Assembly: GCF_900102745.1 (NCBI RefSeq) | Contig: NZ_FMZF01000005.1 | Span: forward strand, 1-64,000 | Source: Geodermatophilus telluris | GTDB lineage: Bacteria > Actinomycetota > Actinomycetes > Mycobacteriales > Geodermatophilaceae | Direction of reading: 5' to 3' | Length of the DNA: 64,000 nucleotides | Shown: positions 37,001 to 45,855 of the stretch, piece after piece | Layout: each line of letters begins with the position of its first letter | How positions within the stretch are numbered: the first letter of the stretch is position 1 | Made by a program: the position numbers and the translations under genes | Notes under the pieces: generated by a model | Databases searched by the model: none | Told to the model about the DNA's origin: nothing | What the model saw: only the letters and a program-made list of their open reading frames with translations

Positions 37001-37660
37001 ATGAGCGAGCCGGGCAGCAGCGAGACGGGGCCGACGGTCCACCTCGGCGTCCCCGTCGTCCGGCCGGCCGAGCCGCGCGACGTGCCGCGCATCGCGGCCA
37101 CCCTCACCGTGTCCCTCGCCGAGTCCCGCTGGGTGCGCTGGGCGCTGCCGGTCGACGGCCGGACCCAGCGGCTGACCCGGCTGGCCGAGCTCGACGCCCA
37201 CCGCGCCGTCGCCACGGGCACCGCCTGGGTGAGCGAGGACGTCGAGGCCGTCGCCTCGTGGGAGGCGCCGGAGGGGGCGGCGGCACCGCTGCCGCGCGAC
37301 GTGCGGACGGCGCTGGAGCGCGAGGTGCCCCGGCTGCACGCCGACCGCGCCGACGCCGTCGCCCGCACCGACGCCGCGCTGGCCGCCGCGCTGCCCGACG
37401 GGCCGCACTGGCGGCTGCGCGCGCTGGCCACCCGGCCGCGGTCGCGGCGACGGGGGCTGGGCGGCGCGGTGCTGGCGCCGGTGCTGGACCGCTGCGACGC
37501 CGACGGCGTACCCGCCGCGCTGGTGGCGCCGGCCTGGGCGGTGGTGCGCTGGGCGCGGGCGCTGGGCTTCGAGGTGACCGCGGCGACCCGCTCGGCCGAC
37601 GGGCAGCTGCCGCTGTGGGTGGCCGTGCGGCCGCCCGGCGTCCCGATGCCGGAGCTGTGA
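37001..37660 (+). CDS. GNAT-family N-acetyltransferase
   Basis: A 219-residue protein with the acetyl-CoA region RLRALATRPRSRRRGLGGAV (a Q/RxxGxG/A-type loop, RRRGLGGA) and ARALGFEVTAATRS near the end. The N-terminal VRPAEPRDVPRIAATLTVSL is typical of GNATs. The acceptor is unknown. ATG 37001 is chosen; ATG 36992 is three codons upstream. Divergent from nasA. Confidence 0.82.
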   Translation: MSEPGSSETGPTVHLGVPVVRPAEPRDVPRIAATLTVSLAESRWVRWALPVDGRTQRLTRLAELDAHRAVATGTAWVSEDVEAVASWEAPEGAAAPLPRDVRTALEREVPRLHADRADAVARTDAALAAALPDGPHWRLRALATRPRSRRRGLGGAVLAPVLDRCDADGVPAALVAPAWAVVRWARALGFEVTAATRSADGQLPLWVAVRPPGVPMPEL

Positions 37661-37752
37661 GTCCCGGCCGGGGTGTCGATCCGCGCGGTCCCCGTTCGTC
37701 CAGGGGGTGAGCGGACCGGCGACCGGCCGTCCGCCGGACACAGGAGGCCGAC

Positions 37753-38103
37753 GTGGCGCAGTACCTGCTCAGCATCCAGCAGCCCGCGGGCGACCCGCCC
37801 GCGCCCGAGGTCCTCGGGCCGATCATGCGGGACGTGACCCGCGTCGACGACGAGATCCGGGCCGCCGGCGCCTGGGTGTTCGCCGCCGCCCTGTTCCCGC
37901 CGGCCACCGCCACGGTGCTGCGCCCGGCCGGGGACGACGTGCTGGTCACCGACGGCCCCTACGCGGAGGGCAAGGAGCACGTCGGCGGCTTCACCGTCGT
38001 CGACGTGCCCGACCTGGACGCCGCGCTGGAGTGGGGCCGCCGGCTGGCGCGGGCGACCACGCTGCCCGTCGAGGTGCGCCCCGTCGCCGGCAACGGGGTG
38101 TGA
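37753..38103 (+). CDS. YCII-related (DGPF-domain) protein
   Basis: A 116-residue ferredoxin-like protein: MAQYLLSIQQPAGDPP, VTDGPYAEGKEHVGGFTVVD, with the DGP-(F/Y)-AE-x-KE signature. Such proteins are regularly encoded beside ECF42 sigma factors, as here, with a GTGA overlap to the sigma gene. GTG 37753 has AGGAGG 5 nt upstream. The biochemical role is unknown. Confidence 0.9.
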   Translation: MAQYLLSIQQPAGDPPAPEVLGPIMRDVTRVDDEIRAAGAWVFAAALFPPATATVLRPAGDDVLVTDGPYAEGKEHVGGFTVVDVPDLDAALEWGRRLARATTLPVEVRPVAGNGV

Positions 38104-39326
38104 CCGGTCCCGGGCCGGCCGCCGTCGAGGCGGTGTTCCGCTCGTCCTACGGGCGGGCGGTCGCCGTCCTCACCCGCCTCCTCGGCGACATCGACGCCGC
38201 CGAGGAGGCGGTGCAGGACGCCTTCGCCACCGCGCTGCAGCGCTGGCCGGCCGAGGGGGTGCCGCCCAGCCCGGCCGGCTGGATCGTGGCCACCGCCCGG
38301 AACCGGGCGATCGACCGGGTGCGCCGGGAGTCCACCCGCGACACCCGCCACCGCGCCGCCCTGCTGCTGCAGGACCCGGGACCACCGCCCGAGGAGGGCG
38401 CCGTGCGCGACGACCGGCTGCGCCTGCTGTTCACCTGCTGCCACCCGGCCCTGGCCCCCGCCGCCCGGGTCGCGCTGACCCTGCGGCTGGTCGGCGGCCT
38501 GACCACCGCGGAGATCGCCCACGCCTTCCTCGTGCCGGAGGCGACCACGGCCCAGCGGATCGTCCGGGCCAAGGCCAAGATCCGCGACGCCCGCATCCCC
38601 TACCGGGTGCCGCGCGAGGCCGACCTGCCCGACCGGCTCGGCGGCGTCCTGGCCGTCGTCTACCTCGTCTACACCGAGGGGCACACCGCCTCCTCCGGCG
38701 ACCGGCTGGTGCGCACCGACCTGTGCGCCGAGGCGGTCCGGCTGGCCCGCGAGCTCGCCGAGCTCATGCCCGACGAGCCGGAGGTGCTCGGCCTGCTGGC
38801 CCTGCTGCTGCTGGGAGAGTCCCGCCGTGCGGCGCGGGTCTCGCCGTCGGGGGAGCTGGTGCCGCTGGCCGGGCAGGACCGCCGGCTCTGGGATGCCGAC
38901 CTGGTCGCCGAGGGGCAGGACCTGGTGCGGCGCTGCCTGCGCCGGGACGCGCCCGGCCCCTACCAGGTGCAGGCGGCGATCCAGGCGGTGCACAGCGACC
39001 CGCCTCCGGACTGGCGCCAGGTGGTGGCCCTCTACGACCACCTGCTGGCGCTGACCCCCTCCCCCGTGGTGGCGCTCAACCGGGCGGTGGCGGTGGCCGA
39101 GGTGTCCGGCCCGGCCGCGGGCCTGGCGCTGGTCGACGCCCTCGACCTGCCGCGCTCCCACCTGCTGCCCGCCGTCCGGGCCGACCTGCTGCGCCGGCTG
39201 GGCCGCCGCGCCGAGGCGGCCGCTGCCTACGACCGGGCGCTCGCGCTGGCCGGGAACGCCGCCGAGCGTGCCTTCCTGGCGCGGCGCCGCGCCGAGGTCA
39301 GTCCCAGCGACGGCGCTGGCGCTTGA
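38100..39326 (+). CDS. ECF42-group RNA polymerase sigma factor with C-terminal helical extension
   Basis: A 408-residue protein. Sigma region 2 covers about 10-80 (AVEAVFRSSYGRAVAVLTRL, EEAVQDAFATAL, GWIVATARNRAIDRVR) and region 4 about 110-165 (ARVALTLRLVGGLTTAEIAH, VPEATTAQRIVRAKAK). A long extension follows (VYLVYTEGHTASSGD, ALNRAVAVAEVSGPAAGLAL) with TPR-like helices. In the ECF42 group this extension replaces an anti-sigma factor and is needed for activity. No anti-sigma gene is present. The 3' end overlaps the convergent arfB by 29 bp. Confidence 0.93.
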   Translation: MTGPGPAAVEAVFRSSYGRAVAVLTRLLGDIDAAEEAVQDAFATALQRWPAEGVPPSPAGWIVATARNRAIDRVRRESTRDTRHRAALLLQDPGPPPEEGAVRDDRLRLLFTCCHPALAPAARVALTLRLVGGLTTAEIAHAFLVPEATTAQRIVRAKAKIRDARIPYRVPREADLPDRLGGVLAVVYLVYTEGHTASSGDRLVRTDLCAEAVRLARELAELMPDEPEVLGLLALLLLGESRRAARVSPSGELVPLAGQDRRLWDADLVAEGQDLVRRCLRRDAPGPYQVQAAIQAVHSDPPPDWRQVVALYDHLLALTPSPVVALNRAVAVAEVSGPAAGLALVDALDLPRSHLLPAVRADLLRRLGRRAEAAAAYDRALALAGNAAERAFLARRRAEVSPSDGAGA

Positions 39327-39738
39327 GCTCCCCGCGCTGCTTCTTGGCGGTGATCCGCCGCTCCTGCGAGCCGCGCGTGGGCCGGGTCCGGCGCCGGGCC
39401 GACGGGGGCGGGGCGAGCGCGGCGCGCAGCACGGCGGCCAGCCGCTCGCGGGCGGCCTGCCGGTTGCGCAGCTGCTGGCGGTGCTCGCTCGCCGCGACGG
39501 TGAGCACGCCGTCGACCAGCCGCGGGCCCAGCCGCTCGGCGAGGCGGGCCCGCTGGCCCTCGGTGAGGCCGGGCAGCTCCAGCGGGGCCACCGACAGCTC
39601 GACGCGCGAGTCGGCGGTGTTCACGCCCTGCCCGCCCGGCCCCGACGAGCGGGAGAACCGCCAGGACAGCGCCGCCGCGGGGACGGCGAGCGCGCCGGTG
39701 ACCGGCAGGTCGCCGGAGGCGTCGTCGCTGGCGGGCAC
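39298..39738 (-). CDS. arfB: Peptidyl-tRNA hydrolase ArfB / YaeJ-type ribosome rescue factor
   Basis: A 146-residue GGQ-domain protein that in characterised ArfB enters stalled non-stop ribosomes and hydrolyses peptidyl-tRNA. The catalytic FSRSSGPGGQGVNTADSRVE is intact, and the C-terminal basic tail (SARRRTRPTRGSQERRITAK, KQRGELKRQRRRWD) is the part that enters the mRNA channel. GTG 39738 is chosen. It overlaps the sigma gene tail-to-tail. Confidence 0.92.
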   Translation of the reverse strand: MPASDDASGDLPVTGALAVPAAALSWRFSRSSGPGGQGVNTADSRVELSVAPLELPGLTEGQRARLAERLGPRLVDGVLTVAASEHRQQLRNRQAARERLAAVLRAALAPPPSARRRTRPTRGSQERRITAKKQRGELKRQRRRWD

Positions 39739-39761
39739 GCGTGCAGTGTGCCGGGGCCGGC

Positions 39762-40262
39762 TCAGGCCGCTGCGGGCACCGGGTCGGCGCCGCCGGTCGC
39801 GCGCGGGTGGCAGCGCGCCAGCCGGCGCAGGGTGAGCCAGGTGCCGCGGCGGGCGCCGTGCCGCTCCAGCGCCTCCACGGCGTAGGTCGAGCACGTGGGC
39901 GAAAAGGCGCAGCACGGCGGCCGCCGCGGGCTGATCTCGCGCTGGTAGACGCGGACGGCGGCCACCAGTCGCTCGGCCAGGCGGGACCCGCGGGGGCCGG
40001 TGCCGGCGGCGTGCACGTGCCGCGCCGTCGTCGGCACGAGGAACAGGCCGTCGACGCCGCAGCCGATGGCGTTGGCCAGGCAGCAGCCGGTGTTGAGGAA
40101 CAGCAGGTCGCGCAGGCAGCTGCCGTCGCGGTCGTACCCGCGGCGGTGTCCGTAGCCCCGGGGCGGGCCGTAGCCGCCCCGGTACCCCCAGCCCGGCGGC
40201 GGCCCGTACCCCCCGCGGCGACGACGGCGGGGACCCCAGCCGCTGCTCCAGATGAACACCAT
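39762..40262 (-). CDS. yidD: YidD membrane-insertion factor with Gly/Tyr/Arg-rich N-terminal extension
   Basis: The last 70 residues are Yid[41 protein letters not shown] and [11 protein letters not shown]. YidD normally has about 70-110 residues and helps YidC insert membrane proteins. This 166-residue form adds an extension with [20 protein letters not shown] and [16 protein letters not shown], then a Cys-rich [23 protein letters not shown] 40262 is supported by the open frame; an internal start would yield plain YidD. Divergent from mmuM. It is far from any rpmH-rnpA-yidC locus, unlike most YidD genes. Confidence 0.88.
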   Translation of the reverse strand: MVFIWSSGWGPRRRRRGGYGPPPGWGYRGGYGPPRGYGHRRGYDRDGSCLRDLLFLNTGCCLANAIGCGVDGLFLVPTTARHVHAAGTGPRGSRLAERLVAAVRVYQREISPRRPPCCAFSPTCSTYAVEALERHGARRGTWLTLRRLARCHPRATGGADPVPAAA

Positions 40263-40299
40263 GCGCCCGATCCTGGGGGCCGCCTGCGCCGCGCGCAGG

Positions 40300-41208
40300 A
40301 TGGACGGCGTGCTCCCCCCTCTCACCGATGCCCTCGCCGCGGGTCCCGTCGTCCTCGACGGCGGGCTGTCCACCGAGCTGGAGGCGCGCGGCCACGACGT
40401 GTCCTCGGCGCTGTGGTCGGCCCGGCTGCTCCGCGACGAGCCCGAGGCCGTGGTCGCGGCGCACGCCGCCTTCGCCGCCGCCGGCGCGCAGGTGGCGACG
40501 ACGGCGAGCTACCAGGCCACCGTCGAGGGGTTCGCCGCCGCCGGGGTGGCCCGCGACGAGGCGCTGGCGCTGGTGGCCCGCTCGGTGGAGCTGGCCCGCC
40601 GCGGCGCGCCCGACGGGTGGGTGGCCGGCTCGGTGGGTCCCTACGGCGCGGCGCTGGCCGACGGGTCGGAGTACACCGGCGCCTACTGCGACCGGCTGTC
40701 CGTGGCCGACCTGCGGGCGTTCCACCGGCCGCGGATGGCCGCCCTCGCCGAGGCCGGGGCCGACGTGCTGGCCTGCGAGACCGTGCCGGCGGCCGCCGAG
40801 GCCGAGGCGCTGCTGGCCGAGGCCGCCGACCTCGGTGTGCCGGTGTGGCTGTCGCTCACCACCGCCGTCGGCGCCGACGGCGTGGCCCGCACCCGGCGCG
40901 GGGAGCCGGCGGTGGACGTCTTCGCGATGGCCCGCGGCGTCGACGTCGTGGTGGCCGTGGGCGTCAACTGCGTGCCGCCCGGCGCGGTGGGCGCGTCGCT
41001 GGCGGCCGCGGCGTCGTCGGGCCGGCCGCTGGTGGCCTACCCGAACAGCGGCGAGGGCTGGGACGCGGCCGGGCGGCGGTGGACCGGGACCGGCGGGGTC
41101 GACGCCGGCGCCGTCCCGGGGTGGGTCGGCGCCGGCGCCCGGCTGGTCGGCGGCTGCTGCCGGGTGGGCCCCGCCGGCATCACCGCGCTCGCGGCGACGA
41201 TCAGGTGA
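40300..41208 (+). CDS. mmuM: Homocysteine S-methyltransferase
   Basis: A 302-residue Zn-dependent enzyme making methionine from homocysteine with S-methylmethionine or SAM as donor. Seen: [41 protein letters not shown], and the Zn ligands GVNCVPP and [11 protein letters not shown] 40300. No transporter (mmuP) is adjacent and no SAM riboswitch is visible upstream. Confidence 0.9.
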   Translation: MDGVLPPLTDALAAGPVVLDGGLSTELEARGHDVSSALWSARLLRDEPEAVVAAHAAFAAAGAQVATTASYQATVEGFAAAGVARDEALALVARSVELARRGAPDGWVAGSVGPYGAALADGSEYTGAYCDRLSVADLRAFHRPRMAALAEAGADVLACETVPAAAEAEALLAEAADLGVPVWLSLTTAVGADGVARTRRGEPAVDVFAMARGVDVVVAVGVNCVPPGAVGASLAAAASSGRPLVAYPNSGEGWDAAGRRWTGTGGVDAGAVPGWVGAGARLVGGCCRVGPAGITALAATIR

Positions 41209-41226
41209 CCTGGTCGTCGCGGGCCC

Positions 41227-42084
41227 TCACAGGATCGGCTTGCCGCCCGTGACGGCGATGCGGGCACCGGAGACGTAGGACGCCTCGTCGCTGGCCAGCA
41301 GCACGTACACCGGCGCGAGCTCGGCCGGCTGCCCGGCGCGGCCCATCGGCACCTGCTGGCCGAAGCTCTCGACCTTCTCCTCGGGCATGGTCGCGGGGAT
41401 CAGCGGCGTCCACACCGGCCCGGGCGCCACGCTGTTGGCCCGGATCCCCTTCTCGGCCAGCATCTGCGCGAGACTCGCGGTGAAGTTGGCGATCGCGGCC
41501 TTGGTCATCGCGTAGGGCGCGAGCTGCGGGCTGGGCGTGTCGGAGTTCACCGACGACGAGTTGATGATCGACGCCCCCGGCTGCATGTGCGGCAGCGCGT
41601 CCTTGCACAGGGTGAACATCGCGGTGAGGTTGGTGGCCAGGGTGTGGTCCCACTCCTCGTCCGGGATCTCCTCGAGCGTCTCGTGGGTCATCTGGAACGC
41701 GGCGTTGTTCACCAGGACGTCGACCCGGCCGAACTCCTCGACGGCCTTCGGGATGATCGTCTTGGTGTGCGCCCGGTCGGAGATGTCGCCGGGCACCAGC
41801 ACGCACGTCCGGCCGGCGTCGCGGACGTACCGTGCGGTGTCCTCGGCGTCCTCGTGCTCGTCGAGGTAGGAGATCAGGACGTCGGCACCCTCACGGGCGA
41901 AGGCGATCGCGACCGCGCGGCCGATGCCGCTGTCGCCGCCGGTGATGACGGCGACCTTGCCGGTGAGCTTGCCCGAGCCGCGGTAGGTCTCCTCCCCGTG
42001 GTCGGGCTTGGGGTCCATCTCGCCCAGCGTCCCGGGCGGGGTCTGCTGCTGCTCGGGCTGGCTCTCGGGGCGGGGTGACGACAC
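41227..42084 (-). CDS. SDR oxidoreductase (YghA/GSP39-like)
   Basis: A 285-residue SDR with the extended N-terminus typical of this subgroup (QTPPGTLGEMDPKPDHGEET, YRGSGKLTGKVAVITGG), the TGGDSGIGRA cofactor motif, NNAA, Ser in NSSSVNS and YAMTK. Relatives act as glucose/ribitol-type dehydrogenases or general-stress proteins. GTG 42084 has GAGGAG at good spacing. Confidence 0.9.
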   Translation of the reverse strand: MSSPRPESQPEQQQTPPGTLGEMDPKPDHGEETYRGSGKLTGKVAVITGGDSGIGRAVAIAFAREGADVLISYLDEHEDAEDTARYVRDAGRTCVLVPGDISDRAHTKTIIPKAVEEFGRVDVLVNNAAFQMTHETLEEIPDEEWDHTLATNLTAMFTLCKDALPHMQPGASIINSSSVNSDTPSPQLAPYAMTKAAIANFTASLAQMLAEKGIRANSVAPGPVWTPLIPATMPEEKVESFGQQVPMGRAGQPAELAPVYVLLASDEASYVSGARIAVTGGKPIL

Positions 42085-42192
42085 GGGTTCTCCTCAGGTC
42101 GGGGCGCGCGCGGCCGCCGGGGTCGTCTCCCCCGGCACCGCGTCGCCGTCCCGCCTACCCGTGCACCCGCGCGGGGAACCCGCCGCCCGGTG

Positions 42193-42318
42193 TCAGGCGG
42201 TGCGCGGGGCCGGGGTGGCCGCCACCGGGGGCAGCTCCCAGCGCATCTCCATGTGCCGTCGGCCGGACGGGTCGGTCACCGGCACCCAGCGGACCATCGG
42301 ACGTTCCTCGACACGCAT
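42193..42318 (-). CDS. Small conserved-looking protein, 41 residues
   Basis: The minus strand holds MRVEERPMVRWVPVTDPSGR then RHMEMRWELPPVAATPAPRT and A, stop. It has a good AGAGGTGG ribosome binding site 7-8 nt before ATG 42318 and codon use like other genes here. The W-V-P-V ... G-R-x-x-M-E-M-R-W pattern looks like a compact beta hairpin. It fills the otherwise empty gap between the SDR and the helicase. Function unknown. Confidence 0.65.
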   Translation of the reverse strand: MRVEERPMVRWVPVTDPSGRRHMEMRWELPPVAATPAPRTA

Positions 42319-42464
42319 CGTCGCGCCACCTCTCGTTCACCTGGCGTTCATCTTCACCCGGGACGTCGGCACGCGCCAGCACGTCCTGGACCCGTCGTGA
42401 CCGTGTCGTGACCGGCGGGCTCCTCCGGGGAAGGTCCGGCGCGTCGGGCACGCTGTCCCCCACG

Positions 42465-45017
42465 ATGACCGCGACCGCTCCCCTGCCCCTGCTCGACGAC
42501 CCCGGCGACCTCTCGGCGCTGCGGACCCGCGGCGACGACCCCGACGAGCTGTTCACCTCCTTCGCCGCCTGGGCCGACGCGGGCGGCACGCCGCTGTACC
42601 CGCACCAGGAGGAGGCGCTGATCGAGCTGGTCAGCGGGGCGAACGTCGTCCTCGCCACGCCCACCGGCTCGGGCAAGTCCCTGGTGGCCACCGGCGCGCA
42701 GTACGCCGCCCTGGCCGCCGGGCGGCGCAGCTTCTACACCGCGCCGATCAAGGCGCTGGTCAGCGAGAAGTTCTTCGCCCTCTGCGGCGTCTTCGGCGCG
42801 GCCAACGTCGGCATGCTGACCGGCGACGCGAGCGTGAACGCCGGGGCGCCGGTCATCGCCTGCACCGCCGAGGTGCTGGCCAACGTGGCGCTGCGCGAGG
42901 GTGCCGACGCCGACGTCGGCCTGGTCGTCATGGACGAGTTCCACTTCTACGGCGACCCCGACCGCGGCTGGGCCTGGCAGGTGCCGCTGCTGGAGCTGCC
43001 CCGCGCCCAGTTCCTGCTGATGAGCGCCACCCTCGGCGACACCACCAGGTTGCGCGAGGACCTCGGCCGCCGCACCGGCCGGCCGACGGCGCTGGTCGCC
43101 AGCGCGGAGCGCCCGGTCCCGCTGCACCACTACTACGCGACGACGCCGGCCCACGAGACGATCCAGGAGCTGCTCGACACCCGGCAGGCGCCGGTCTACG
43201 TCGTGCACTTCACCCAGGCCCAGGCGCTGGAGCGGGCCCAGGCGCTGATGAGCGTCAACGTGTGCACCAGGGAGGAGAAGGCCGCGATCGCCGAGACGAT
43301 CGGCGGGTTCCGGTTCACCTCCGCCTTCGGGACGACGCTGTCGCGGCTGGTGCGCCACGGGATCGGCGTCCACCACGCCGGGATGCTGCCGAAGTACCGG
43401 CGGCTGGTCGAGCAGCTGGCCCAGGCCGGGCTGCTCAAGGTCATCTGCGGCACCGACACCCTCGGCGTCGGCATCAACGTGCCGATCCGCACCGTGCTGT
43501 TCTCCGCGCTGAGCAAGTACGACGGCAGCCGCACCCGGCTGCTCAACGCCCGCGAGTTCCACCAGATCGCGGGCCGGGCCGGGCGCGCGGGCTTCGACAC
43601 CGCCGGCACCGTCGTCGTCCAGGCGCCGGAGCACGAGGTGGAGAACCTCAAGCAGTTCGCCAAGGTCGCCGACGACCCGAAGAAGCGCCGCAAGCTGGTG
43701 CGCCGGAAGGCACCCGAGGGGATGGTGCCGTGGTCGAAGGCGACCATGGAGCGGCTGGTGGCCGCCGAGCCCGAGCCGCTGACCAGCCACATGCGGGTGA
43801 CGACGGGGGTGCTGCTCGACGTCGTCGACCGCCCCGGCGACCCGGTCGCGGCGCTGCGCCGGCTGCTCACCGACAACCACGAGCCCCGCAAGCGGCAGCT
43901 GCGGCTGGTCCGCGAGGCGGTCGGCATCGCCCGCTCGCTGCTGCAGGCCGGCGTCCTGGAGCGGCTGGAGGTGCCCGAGCCCGACGGGCGGCGCTTCCGG
44001 CTGACCGTCGACCTGCCGCCGGACTTCGCGCTCAACCAGCAGCTGTCGACCTTCGCGCTGGCCGCCATCGAGCTGCTCGACCCCGGCTCCGACACCTACG
44101 CCCTCGACGTCGTCAGCGTGGTCGAGGCGACCCTCGACGACCCGCGGCAGGTGCTGGCCGCGCAGCTGAACAAGGCGCGCGGCGAGGCCGTGGCGCAGAT
44201 GAAGGCCGAGGGCGTCGAGTACGAGGAGCGCATCGAGCTGCTCGACGAGGTGAGCTACCCCAAGCCGCTGGAGGAGCTGCTCGGGCACGCGTTCGAGGTC
44301 TACGTCCGCAGCAACCCGTGGGCCGCCGACGCGCACCTGTCGCCGAAGTCGGTCGTCCGCGAGATGTGGGAGCGGGCGATGACGTTCAAGGAGTTCGTCT
44401 CCACCTACGGCCTGACCCGCGCGGAGGGGGCGGTGCTGCGCTACCTGTCCGACGCGGTCAAGGCGCTGCGGTCGGGGGTGCCGGCGGCCGCGCGCACCGA
44501 GGAGGTCACCGACCTGGTCGAGTGGCTCGGCGAGCTGGTGCGGCAGGTCGACTCCTCGCTGCTCGACGAGTGGGAGCAGCTCACCAGTCCCGACTCACCG
44601 CTCGACGAGCCGGTCGCCGTCCCGGCGCGGGCCCGGCCGCTCACCGGCAACGAGCGCGCGTTCACCGCGATGGTCCGCAACGCGCTGTTCGCCCGGGTCC
44701 AGCTGTGGGCGCGGCGCCGCTGGTACGACCTCGGCGGGCTCGACGCCGGCTCCGGCTGGGACGCCGAGCGCTGGGGCGAGGTGGTGCGCGGCTACTTCGC
44801 CGAGCACGCCGAGCTGGGCACCGGCGCCGACGCCCGCGGCCCGGCCCTGCTGGTGTGGGACCGCAGCGAGCCCGGCGTGTGGCGGGTGCGCCAGATCGTC
44901 GACGACCCGGCCGGCGACCACGACTGGGGCATCGACGCCGAGGTCGACCTCGCCGCCTCCGACGAGGCCGGGGAGCTGGTGCTGCGGGTGGTGGACGCCG
45001 GCCGCAAGGACGCCTGA
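42465..45017 (+). CDS. Ski2-like DEXH-box helicase with DUF3516 domain
   Basis: An 850-residue ATP-dependent helicase: Walker A ATPTGSGKS (about 65), MDEFHFYGD (about 157), SATLGDTTRL, and C-terminal helicase motifs GVHHAGMLPKYRRLVEQL, GTDTLGVGINVP and QIAGRAGRAGFD. The rest (about 430-850) is the actinobacterial DUF3516 region with PKPLEELLGHAFEVYVRSNP. It probably acts on RNA, like Ski2/Mtr4 relatives, but this is not proven. ATG 42465. Confidence 0.93.
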   Translation: MTATAPLPLLDDPGDLSALRTRGDDPDELFTSFAAWADAGGTPLYPHQEEALIELVSGANVVLATPTGSGKSLVATGAQYAALAAGRRSFYTAPIKALVSEKFFALCGVFGAANVGMLTGDASVNAGAPVIACTAEVLANVALREGADADVGLVVMDEFHFYGDPDRGWAWQVPLLELPRAQFLLMSATLGDTTRLREDLGRRTGRPTALVASAERPVPLHHYYATTPAHETIQELLDTRQAPVYVVHFTQAQALERAQALMSVNVCTREEKAAIAETIGGFRFTSAFGTTLSRLVRHGIGVHHAGMLPKYRRLVEQLAQAGLLKVICGTDTLGVGINVPIRTVLFSALSKYDGSRTRLLNAREFHQIAGRAGRAGFDTAGTVVVQAPEHEVENLKQFAKVADDPKKRRKLVRRKAPEGMVPWSKATMERLVAAEPEPLTSHMRVTTGVLLDVVDRPGDPVAALRRLLTDNHEPRKRQLRLVREAVGIARSLLQAGVLERLEVPEPDGRRFRLTVDLPPDFALNQQLSTFALAAIELLDPGSDTYALDVVSVVEATLDDPRQVLAAQLNKARGEAVAQMKAEGVEYEERIELLDEVSYPKPLEELLGHAFEVYVRSNPWAADAHLSPKSVVREMWERAMTFKEFVSTYGLTRAEGAVLRYLSDAVKALRSGVPAAARTEEVTDLVEWLGELVRQVDSSLLDEWEQLTSPDSPLDEPVAVPARARPLTGNERAFTAMVRNALFARVQLWARRRWYDLGGLDAGSGWDAERWGEVVRGYFAEHAELGTGADARGPALLVWDRSEPGVWRVRQIVDDPAGDHDWGIDAEVDLAASDEAGELVLRVVDAGRKDA

Positions 45018-45081
45018 GCGCCGCGAGTGCGTGCGCGCGGTCACACCCCGGCCGTGTGCCACCCTCCACGGCGGTGACCGC

Positions 45082-45855
45082 ATGACCGTGCCCGAGATGC
45101 TGGCGGTGCTCGCCGCGGGCGCGGCCGCCGGCAGCATCAACGCCGTCGTCGGGTCGGGGACCCTGGTGACCTTCCCGGTGCTGCTGGCCACCGGGCTGCC
45201 GCCGGTGACCGCCACGGTGACCAACACCCTCGGCCTGGTCCCGGGCAGCGTCAGCGGCGCGGTGGGCTACCGGCGCGAGCTGGCCGGGCAGCGCCCGCTG
45301 CTGCTGCGGCTGCTGCCCGCCTCCGTGCTGGGCGCGCTCACCGGGGCGGTGCTGCTGCTGCACCTGCCCGCGGCGGCCTTCGAGGCGGTGGTGCCCGCGC
45401 TGGTCGGGCTCGCGGTCGTGCTGGTCGCCGTCCAGCCGCTGCTGTCGCGCCGGCTGGCCGCGCGGCAGGTCGCCGGCGGCACCGCGCCGCGGGGCCTGCG
45501 GCTGGCCGGGCTGGTCGCGGCCGCCTACGCCACCGGCAGCTACGGCGGCTACTTCGCCGCCAGCCAGGGCGTGCTGCAGGTGGGCCTGTTCGGCCTGCTG
45601 CTGCCCGAGCCGCTGCAGCGGCTCAACGCGCTGAAGAACGTGCTCACCTCCGCGGTCAACGGGGTCGCCGCGCTCGCCTACGTCGTGGTCGCCACCGACC
45701 GGGTCGACTGGCCGGCGGCCGCGCTGGTGGCCGGTGGCTCGGTGGTCGGCGGCACGCTCGGCGCCCGCTACGGCCGGCGGCTGCCCCCGGTGGTGCTGCG
45801 GACGGCGATCGTCGTGCTCGGCTGCGTCGCCGTCGGCGTCCTGGTGTCGCGGTGA
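45082..45855 (+). CDS. TSUP (TauE/SafE) family membrane transporter, copy 1
   Basis: A 257-residue protein with eight or so hydrophobic segments, the family start AAGSINAVVGSGTLVTFPVL and the repeat ATGLPPVTATVTNTLGLVPG. TSUP proteins export sulphite, sulphonates or related anions. ATG 45082. The stop overlaps the next TSUP gene as GTGA. The two proteins share the LLATGLPPVTA and YGGYF segments and probably arose by duplication; they could form a heteromer. Confidence 0.88.
   Translation: MTVPEMLAVLAAGAAAGSINAVVGSGTLVTFPVLLATGLPPVTATVTNTLGLVPGSVSGAVGYRRELAGQRPLLLRLLPASVLGALTGAVLLLHLPAAAFEAVVPALVGLAVVLVAVQPLLSRRLAARQVAGGTAPRGLRLAGLVAAAYATGSYGGYFAASQGVLQVGLFGLLLPEPLQRLNALKNVLTSAVNGVAALAYVVVATDRVDWPAAALVAGGSVVGGTLGARYGRRLPPVVLRTAIVVLGCVAVGVLVSR

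Noticed and set aside
34333-37710. An 1125-residue plus-strand frame opposite nasA
   Set aside because: Val/Gly/Arg/Gln-rich antisense of a well-supported molybdoenzyme; no family motif.
42190-42411. A 73-residue plus-strand frame between the SDR and the helicase
   Set aside because: Arg/His/Pro-rich antisense of the 41-residue minus-strand gene with no ribosome binding site.
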